A stretch of DNA of 64,000 bases from Apostichopus japonicus (lineage: Eukaryota; Echinodermata; Holothuroidea; Aspidochirotida; Stichopodidae), in contig NC_092580.1 of the NCBI RefSeq assembly GCF_037975245.1, forward strand, positions 7,352,501 to 7,416,500, in the 5' to 3' direction. Of the stretch, positions 57,901-64,000 are shown piece by piece. Under the pieces are notes generated by a model, which was not told where the DNA came from, did not search any database, and was given only the letters and a program-made list of their open reading frames with translations. Every line of letters begins with the position of its first letter. Within the stretch, counting starts at the first letter, position 1. The translations under genes and the position numbers were made by a program.

Positions 57901-60773
57901 ACATATATTTTCCATCCTTTTATTGCAGTGGTTTTTAGGTAGTTCTGTACTTACTTTTTATTCTGGTGTCTGTCAGGTTTCAAGAACGATTCACTTGCAA
58001 CCGCTTCTGACCTCCATTCTTTGGCTAAAAAAGAAAAAAAAATATTGAGATTAAATTAGTGTTTTGTAGCAAACAGAAAAGGAAGAAATCAAATCTCTTT
58101 CCTTCCTAGAGAGCGTACTGAATCATGTCAGCTCACACAGCATGCATAGTTCAATTTTAATGCAAGTTTTAGGGTCAAATTTCTTTAAAAATGTGGAATA
58201 AACAACAGTCAAAGCAAATGACATTCCAGTATTGAAACATAGACTGATTGCAGTTTGGATAAAAGACAGAAAGTTTTGACAGCCTAGGTATATAGATGAA
58301 ATAGTTACACTGTGTAACAGATAAACAATATTACTATTTGTATACTCTAATTATGTCATATGTCATTCATCAGGTACAGTTGCCATAGTTTCTAGTCCAC
58401 AGGAAGTTCAAATTGTGCTGCAACAGCCCTTAATTTAACTTCATTAACTTGCAGTGACACAACTGATAGTATTCCTTTTGGCATTCAGGACATGTGACAT
58501 GTTCTCACGTCCAAACTGGACGACTAGAAACCCCAGACTGAGAAAAACACTGTCAAACAGTGCTAACTTCACAAGGTGAGTCGTACATGGTGGCATACTC
58601 CCATTAGAGTCTGTATCAATCAACCCAAATGTTCTCCTTCAGGGAGAGTGCCAAAAAGCAATAGGAGAACAACTATTTGATAAATTATCAATCAGGATCT
58701 ATTTTTTTGTGGCTTGCATGTTGGAAGTACATGTGGTGCAAAACTTGGGTCAATTGAGGCGATTTTAGACCCCTTTAGGCCTCCCAGGAGCAGTCTACGA
58801 AAATTGTTTACTACTGACAGAAGAGGTTTGTTACAGGTGATGAAAACTTCAGGCTCTCATAGCAAAACATCTTCACAGGCATGGTACGGAAAATTGATGG
58901 TACCATGAATGGCAAATTTGTCAGCTATCCAGTGATGGGTAGCATTTAACTAGTGAGAACTTCTGTCTAGACTTAGACCACATTACATTTGTGATTTAGT
59001 GTGTAAGTCAACGAGGCTTTTAATAGGCGTATCCTACCTCATTGATGCATATTTCTCTAAATATTAATTTTTTTGGGCAATATTTTGGAGAGACAATGCA
59101 TTACAAAAGCACACATGTTGAAAGCCAAGGCCACAGCCTATTAGATCTATATCAAAACCCGAGTTGGCTCGGGCTACTTACTGTAAACAGTGTTAATTTC
59201 ACTAGGGTTACTGCCACTCTCTGATGAGGACCTTGTGTGTTCTATCCATTGAAACATCTGTACTTCCCTCCGTAACTTCAGCACGTGCGCTTCGATTCCA
59301 AACTGACCATCCGTTAAAGGCTGCAATAAAAAGAGTCACAAAAAAACTGCTATGCATCTTTGCATTTTGTGTTGCTTTTGAATATTTAACTGAATAGTTC
59401 ACTATACAAAGTCAAGTCATTCCCTGAACATCTGAATTCATTGGAAACACAGAATGCCAGAACATGGAATATCAAAGACATTCTTTTGAATTTTTTTTTC
59501 TTAAACAGTCATGAACACCCATCATAATGGTGTCATAGAAACTCAAGCCAAATGTGAGCAAGTGTGTTTTTCTGTTTACAGTGTACTTCTTTTCTTTTAC
59601 TTTGAAGACCCTTTCAGGAGTAAATCTTTTCTGGAATATGCCTGTTGCAAACTATAAAATATTATATATAATATATATTTAAAATACAATACCTGATTTG
59701 TCCTTAATTGTCCGGTAATATAAACAAGTTTGTTGTTATTTTCTTGAAGGACTCTGTGTATCGATTCAAGGCCTGCTACAGTTTTTAACTTGTCATTTAT
59801 CCTCTGTGAAGAAACAACTATGGAAGTCTAGAAGGGAGAAAGCAAATGAGGAAATAACTTGAGGTTAGTGTAAATCGTGGGCAGTATGATGGATAACGCA
59901 AGTTGTATCTTCCTCCTTCATCTGTAACTAACTTATCGATCACACAGTAATTAATGTAGAATGATGGTTTACATCCAAGTAAAAAACTTTTTTGTTACTA
60001 CAACTAAAAATCTCTTACTTGTGACGATATTGAAATTCATTGTCATGGTACAAATGAAGGGTGGAAAAGAATGTAATTTAAAAAGTATCTTTATAACAAT
60101 TTATTGAAACAGGTCTACATTTCTGTCAGAGTCATCATGGTAGGCATACTGGGTAATAAAGTGCTACTGGCTGAGGGATTCAACTGTGGCACTGGGTTCC
60201 TTGAAACAAAGTGCTGTATTTGATGACTCAAGGGAAACTGTTACCTTTCACCAATGAGAGGAAATCAGGACTTACTGGCACCTCAACCTGGTGGTTCGTT
60301 GGGAGCCTCTGATTCAGCGGAACACTGAATTAGGGCTAGTAAACAGAAAGGCCAACCCAACCCCGGTCGTAATAGTAAAATATATAACCAATGTAAAACC
60401 ATCTTAAGCCTTGTCATGGGTATAAAATTGTTGACAGGGAAAATGTTCACCTTTTAAAGATTTTATTTTGTCAGGATTTAACAGCCTGACAAAAACTCTG
60501 GCAGGTACAGTCATGCCATCAAGGGCCCTGGAGACCCCAGTCCAACAAACCTGCTTTTATTGATACCGTACTTCAGCATTTACCTATCAACCTCACAAGC
60601 AAACCTACCTCATTAAGGAACAGCACAAAGATTGCGACGAAAACCAAGCCGAGCCCTGTCATGGCTCCGGCAAAAGTGTTACTGAGGTTGTGAAGGAATT
60701 TGATGTTTTTGATAGAGACACTGCTGTTGTCTGCCTGGGTGTCCCTCCTCTGTCCATCTCCTGCCATGTCCAT
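51706..60773 (-). CDS. TMEM43: TMEM43 / LUMA (nine exons, 395 aa)
   Basis: TMEM43 is an inner nuclear membrane and ER protein that interacts with lamins and emerin. Exons on the minus strand: 60773-60609, 59803-59693, 59320-59182, 58024-57955, 57095-56906, 54797-54720, 53185-53087, 52539-52422, 51923-51706. All are GT-AG with matching phases, total 1188 nt. Family marks: N-terminal membrane helix (residues about 34-53) ending LFLNE; ESIHRVLQENNNKLVYITG (about 69-88); LKLRREVQMFQWIE; YTKEWRSEAV; VGDVRARFLYCGVSGQDDNPLGPAQD (226-251); then three hydrophobic helices at about 303-323, 342-360 and 364-383 and a short basic tail KKASSKV. Four membrane segments and about 395 residues match human TMEM43 (400 aa). 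The start ATG has an in-frame TAG upstream within the same exon-intron boundary. Confidence 0.95.
52141..52240. repeat. GTAAGGGTAAGTAAGG-type simple repeat
   Basis: Irregular repeats of GTAAG and GGTAAG occur in TMEM43 intron 8. It is not a telomere repeat. Confidence 0.9.
52422..52539 (-). CDS. TMEM43: TMEM43 exon 8
   Basis: The exon encodes ELIVEDMNISTGRGWTLRL and the hydrophobic helix GGFILLVIGFSLANNIIYQL. The donor is CAATTAG/GTAAGTCG, leaving phase 1. Confidence 0.94.
52585..52692. repeat. 54-bp tandem duplication
   Basis: TCACATTTAGCACCATCT and TGTAAGACTGT.AATAAGCAA occur twice (52588 and 52642). It lies in TMEM43 intron 7. Confidence 0.8.
52720..52909. mobile_element. MITE with 33-bp inverted ends
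   Basis: The left end begins GGACAAATTACTTATTCATT and the right end is its complement with few mismatches, extending through CACCATC. The element is about 190 bp, noncoding, in TMEM43 intron 7. Confidence 0.8.
53087..53185 (-). CDS. TMEM43: TMEM43 exon 7
   Basis: The exon encodes VSILAKQINGQLTRYRKG to VVHFGKKTAK. The donor is AAG/GTAATC and the acceptor TCTTTACAG. Phase is 0 at both ends. Confidence 0.93.
53530..54503 (+). mobile_element. LINE fragment: end of a reverse transcriptase ORF and 3' tail
   Basis: On the plus strand, antisense to TMEM43 in its intron 6, the sequence encodes LHLNVSKTKELIIDFRR, then after a frameshift at about 53745-53765 YLGVVMADQLKWDAHVEYVA, MYCLRKLVSFDVNQNI and YNSIISSVWSYCITSWVG up to a stop at 54237-54239. 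These are hallmarks of CR1/Rex-like non-LTR retrotransposon RT C termini. About 260 bp of 3' tail follows, ending in repeated ATCTT units. The 5' part is missing and a 12-bp duplication (CATAACTGAGTA) marks the broken spot. Confidence 0.85.
54720..54797 (-). CDS. TMEM43: TMEM43 exon 6
   Basis: The exon encodes VGDVRARFLYCGVSGQ and DDNPLGPAQD, the best-conserved TMEM43 stretch. The acceptor is TTGTAATACAG and the donor GAT/GTAAGTAC. Confidence 0.95.
54785..55130. repeat. Tandem repeat (about 117-121 bp) including a splice acceptor
   Basis: The unit contains CCCAACCTGTATTA, AGAAGCAT.CACT and AATGAAATATCAGT. The first copy overlaps the start of TMEM43 exon 6; the second and third copies, at about 54915 and 55032, lie in intron 5 and carry the exon 6 acceptor with the first bases of the exon. 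Confidence 0.85.
55783..56060. repeat. 138-bp tandem duplication, near-perfect
   Basis: Copies 55783-55920 and 55921-56060 differ only by one extra TA in the TATATATCAC run that I can see. It lies in TMEM43 intron 5. It must be a recent duplication or an assembly artefact. Confidence 0.95.
56456..56494 (-). ncRNA. Hammerhead-type self-cleaving ribozyme motif
   Basis: On the minus strand, in order: stem I strand GCCT, core CTGAAGA, one extra A, stem II GATCC-TGCTA-GGATC, core GAAA, CATC with the cleavage-site UH (UC), then AGGC, which pairs with the first GCCT. All conserved core bases are present. Stem III would be minimal (no loop), as in hammerheads thought to act as dimers, for example in Penelope-like elements. 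The unpaired A before stem II is unusual, so activity is uncertain. Confidence 0.55.
56724..56762 (+). ncRNA. Hammerhead-type motif, core mutated
   Basis: This is the opposite arm: GCCT, CTAAAGA, extra A, GATCC-TGCTA-GGATC, GAAA, CGTC, AGGC. The invariant G5 of CTGAAGA is A here, which should abolish cleavage. The palindromic ACGT at the stem III position would suit a dimer. Confidence 0.5.
56906..57095 (-). CDS. TMEM43: TMEM43 exon 5
   Basis: The exon encodes EFPVKSTTFVATHAYVGSYY to GWYYQKGVATHPD. The donor is GAC/GTGAGT and the acceptor TTACTTCCCCAG. This is part of the large lumenal domain. Confidence 0.94.
57485..57509. repeat. (CA)n microsatellite
   Basis: This is a simple CA repeat in TMEM43 intron 4. 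Confidence 0.95.
57955..58024 (-). CDS. TMEM43: TMEM43 exon 4
   Basis: This 70-nt exon joins to exon 3 as VYTKEWRSEAVASESF and ends RHQNK with phase 2. The acceptor is TTTTTTAG and the donor AAAAA/GTAAGTAC. Confidence 0.92.
58025..59181. other. TMEM43 intron 3
   Basis: I see no exon or clear element. Confidence 0.5.
59182..59320 (-). CDS. TMEM43: TMEM43 exon 3
   Basis: The exon encodes PLTDGQFGIEAHVLKLRRE, VQMFQWIEHTRSSSES and EINTVY. The donor TACA/GTAAGT leaves phase 1; the acceptor is TTTATTGCAG. Confidence 0.94.
59693..59803 (-). CDS. TMEM43: TMEM43 exon 2
   Basis: The exon encodes RINDKLKTVAGLESIHRVL to ITGQLRTNQ. The donor is CAG/GTATTG. Phase is 0 at both ends. Confidence 0.94.
60609..60773 (-). 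CDS. TMEM43: TMEM43 exon 1 of the CDS
   Basis: The exon encodes MDMAGDGQRRDTQADN, then the hydrophobic helix ending FVLFLNE, before GTAGGTTT. An acceptor (TTTTTCTTCATAG) ends 12 nt before the ATG, so an untranslated exon should lie upstream. A donor-like AACCAAC/GTAAGTTT on the minus strand at 62638 is a candidate. Confidence 0.93.
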
Positions 60774-61759
60774 GTCCCTCTTCCACTATGAAGAAAAATT
60801 TGAAGAGTTACAGATGTGAATTTAAATTTCACAGAGTTTATGCTGAGGTAACACTTATAGAATTTTCACTTCACATGCCCTTTGTCTCACATTTGGTCGA
60901 GACATACCAGTTTACTGGTCATCTACTTTTAATTGTTTTCAATTGCTTTGTTTCTGCCTTCAGAGTTCTCTCTTCTACCCCCGTATGAACTGAAATTGTA
61001 TACAAACACACTCCATAAGCCACCGTGAAGTCTTTCTTAAGACCTTTAGAAGCTAGCCAATGTACGAGACTGCCATTTGCAGTTGAATTTATAAATAAGC
61101 TAGTCCCATCACCAAACTCAGATATCTCTTATCCTCATACATATTCATACATCTATTATTCCTTTCCAACTCCCTGTTAACTGTAGACTTTGAAAGGCCA
61201 AGGAACCTAATCATGATTAATCATTCATCAAACTTATTAAAAGATACATTTTGCCAAAATAGCTGGAATAAATTCTTTCAAAATACACATGATCAAAAGA
61301 GAGAATGATATAATTATAACTGAAAAATGTCATTTCTTGCACTCACTGAATAAATGAAGTTTCTACTGTATGCACCTAAAACAACCTGGTGCTTTCATTT
61401 TAACATTACTAAAAGTAGAACTTAATCTTATATATACTTAAAGAATTACAAAGAATACTGAAGTTTGTATGGAGTGCAGGAAAAGCTTCAGTTCCGATTG
61501 CATACATGCAGATAAATGTCGATGAATGAAATGAAGTTGATAGTCAATATGTTTACAGGTCTTTCTGTTGTTCACTCCGACAATGTTCTCAAGGTATGGC
61601 ACAGTCACAGTGAATGACCAGTGTTAAATAATTCTGAGGTTAGAGAGGATATCGCTGTGAATGAAATGGAAGTTGCTAATATTAGTGTAGTGATAACGTG
61701 CATTACATTACATGCAGTAGTGAGTAGGTTAAGCAGAAGTTAGGTGGAATGTGCAGTAC

Positions 61760-62317
61760 AATTATAGAATACAGGGCCATTCATTAACTCTTCCCAGCAT
61801 CCGGATGCGCGGATGCGCAGTGTGTCTGTACATGTCCGTACACGTATGGCGCCCTCTAAAATTCCATTACGTATTTTATTTTGACTCCGCATCCGCGCAT
61901 CCACCCCGGGAGTACAAGGAAAGGACTTAGATAATTTTCGAAGGTTTCCCCATAATGGACTTAAATAATTTTCGAAGTTTCCCCATATACCATCACGTAT
62001 TTCATTTTGACTCCGCATCCGGGCATCCGCGCATCCACCCCTGGAGTACTAGGACTGGACTTAAATAATTTCTGAAAAGTTTCGACATATACCATCACGT
62101 ATTTCCAATACTGAAAGTCCCGTATGTACGAAGATATTCCACATCAATAGTGTGTCGTTCTTAAAAGGACTTAGGAAATTTTTGACTCCGCATCCACTCA
62201 AAAAGAAAGAACTGGGACTTTGACATTTTTTACTCACATACGTACTGGGGTGAGACTGAGCATCCGCGCATCCGGATGTTCAGATAGTATCATCGAGTGG
62301 CCCTGTATTCTATAATT
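61760..62317. mobile_element. 558-bp inverted-repeat element with GCATCCGCG repeats
   Basis: The ends begin AATTATAGAATACAGGGCCA and mirror each other over about 20 bp, with a second matched block CATCCGGATGCGCGGATGC. The interior repeats ACTCCGCATCC and ACTTA.ATAATTT.CGAA and CATCACGTATTT. No transposase frame is present. It lies upstream of TMEM43. Confidence 0.8.
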
Positions 62318-62664
62318 ACTCCGAATGTGCATACATGCTATCCACTAGGAACACTTAGAATGTGTGGTTTTAAAGCCATTAATCTATAGATGCTAACTAG
62401 ATATTTTTGGTATTAGGCTCTCTTGTTAAATGAAATTCATGCCACTTGCAGATAGGGTTAGTTAGGATTCCTTTCTTAAGTTAACACTGCAGGAGCAGGC
62501 CTTTGAACACTCAATCTAGGACTAGGCTAATTTAGTATATACTGAGATAGGTCTGTAAGCTGTTACCTACCAGAACTGTAATCCTAGCCTACTGTAGTCC
62601 TTGGCTATGCTCAAGTCATAACTCATAGTGAAACTTACGTTGGTTCTTTGCATACTGTATAGTC

Positions 62665-62940
62665 AGTATTGCGAAGTTCGCCATACTGCGAAAATCGGCC
62701 ACCCTTAAGAAACACACGATTCCACCATGACAACCTATAGCAACAGCCAATTTCACGAAAAATTACGAAGCTACAGTTATTTTCTCTCCAAAATGACCCG
62801 TGTGCAAGAAATTACTTACATATTTGTCAATAAAATGACGAAAGATCTATGAAGTCTGTTATAATTACTGAAAAAGCAACAGCGCCACCAATTTTTACCA
62901 GCGCCACACTGTAGGTTGCGTGGCCGAAATTCGCAATACT
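62665..62940. mobile_element. Short inverted-repeat element with AGTATTGCGAA ends
   Basis: The left AGTATTGCGAAGTTCGCC and the right GGCCGAAATTCGCAATACT are imperfect inverted repeats. A further GGGCGAACTTCGAAG at 63123 is related to the left end, so the true right boundary may be there. Confidence 0.55.
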
Positions 62941-63920
62941 CTAGCAAGAAATACCAGTTCCACAATCACGAAGAATTTTCTTGGAAAACAACGTGAAAAC
63001 AGTTTGCAGGAAAGAAAGTTTGGCCGTGTATCGTACTAAAACACAATTCTCCCACCATATGAAGTATATTTTCTGGTGATTTATACCAGAAGATTTAGTT
63101 TTGGGGTGTTTTAAGTCTTAAGTGGGCGAACTTCGAAGTCACCATCCTACTGCTGGAAATATGGATGTAATCTACTTGTTCAAATTGCACAATTAACGTT
63201 CTTTCTTCAATTTACACGTAGGTTTATGCCCGTCGTATAACTTCGAGGTCCAGTATCTTGAATTCTTGTTACTTTATCGGGAAGTCTGCTTAATTTCACG
63301 ACTTTGCTCACGCCAGTACTGGGTTGTGCTAAATTCTTCGAACAGATTACAGCTGGATACCGGATATACACTTGCTTTCGTACTGTACAGTAGGTTCTGT
63401 TCAAACTAGTCTATATACATTAGCAACGTACCGCCACCACACACCCTGTCAGTCATAATAAACTTGGCACACCGTAGGAATGAATGCGCTTGTTCCACGT
63501 GTGTTTCTGCTTCTGTTTCTGCGTTATTGACTTTAAATTTTAAACAGAGCTAATATAAGGACATTACACACACCAAAAGCTTTCTTTGTTTTCCCTTCAA
63601 GTTCAAGGTTGTTCATTAAGAAAGTGGCTGGACTAAGTCTTCTAGTATGGCAAATAGACTACTTATGACGTCTATTCCTCATAAAGCAACAGTCAAGCGG
63701 AAAACTTATGTCACTGTTCGTGGTGTCGATTGACCTGGTACTACTTTTGGGTGTCACGTACGTGGGGAGTATTTAACTTGCAAAATGAAAGAAAGAGCGA
63801 AAGTAGAAACAGTCCAAATAAATGTCAAAATAATTAGGAATATTCATTCTGAATCACTTTATATCTTAAATATATAATTGCAACTTGCGCAGCGGCTGCC
63901 ACTGGTTATTCAGTACACAA
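62941..63920. other. Upstream region, no gene recognised
   Basis: Nothing beyond a fragment related to the preceding element is seen. A 65-codon minus frame at 63207-63404 has no family match. Confidence 0.5.
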
Positions 63921-63924
63921 TAGT

Positions 63925-64000
63925 GGAGTGTTAGCTCAGTGGTTAACGTCGGTGCCTTCCAATCATAAGGTCCCCGATTCGAGTCACCCCAGCAGCATGA
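63925..64000 (+). repeat. tRNA-like sequence, probably the head of a SINE cut by the window end
   Basis: There is a perfect A box TAGCTCAGTGG and a near B box GATTCGAGTCA. The acceptor GGAGTG could pair with CACCCC, but the T stem does not pair. The sequence continues past the likely tRNA end, suggesting a SINE. A divergent tRNA gene cannot be excluded. Confidence 0.55.

Noticed and set aside
63925-64000. A functional tRNA gene
   Set aside because: The T stem does not pair and the sequence is cut by the window end, so it is kept as a tRNA-like SINE head.

Overview
The window is animal nuclear DNA: AT-rich, with short exons separated by kilobase introns, GT-AG junctions and many interspersed and tandem repeats. 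An echinoderm-like marine deuterostome, perhaps a sea cucumber, is my best inference from protein resemblance and repeat style, but nothing here proves it. Most open frames longer than 60 codons are chance frames. I assembled the genes by matching splice sites, reading phase and protein family. Layout: (1) About 0-7.4 kb, plus strand: the 3' part of an HMGA-like gene, with an AT-hook exon, a 4.8-kb intron, a very acidic C-terminal exon and a probable 3' UTR exon. A SINE and two non-LTR retrotransposon fragments lie in its last intron. (2) 7.4-18.6 kb: intergenic, with a tRNA-derived SINE, a cluster of tRNA-like relics around a GC-rich 50-bp minisatellite, and a short inverted-repeat element. 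(3) 18.6-38.5 kb, minus strand: a complete nine-exon succinate-semialdehyde dehydrogenase gene (ALDH5A1-like, 488 aa). Its 7.6-kb last intron carries a 23-bp minisatellite, a CpG-rich palindromic element and a 2.8-kb inverted-repeat element flanked by TTAA, with a 38-bp minisatellite inside. (4) 38.5-45.6 kb: mostly intergenic or 5' region, with one doubtful minus-strand exon pair near 43 kb. (5) 45.66-47.89 kb, plus strand: a three-exon gene for a charged, helical 225-aa protein that I do not recognise. (6) 51.7-60.8 kb, minus strand: a complete nine-exon TMEM43 (LUMA) gene, 395 aa. Its introns hold a LINE fragment, a MITE, a triplicated splice-acceptor region and an inverted repeat whose arms carry hammerhead-ribozyme motifs. 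(7) 60.8-64 kb: TMEM43 upstream region with two inverted-repeat elements and, at the edge, a tRNA-like sequence. The genes show no functional link. HMGA proteins are chromatin architecture factors, SSADH completes GABA breakdown into the TCA cycle, and TMEM43 is an inner nuclear membrane/ER protein. The most interesting content is the repeat biology (ribozyme-bearing inverted repeat, nested foldback element, duplicated splice acceptors), the SSADH differences (no leader peptide and no second active-site cysteine) and the unnamed 225-aa gene.
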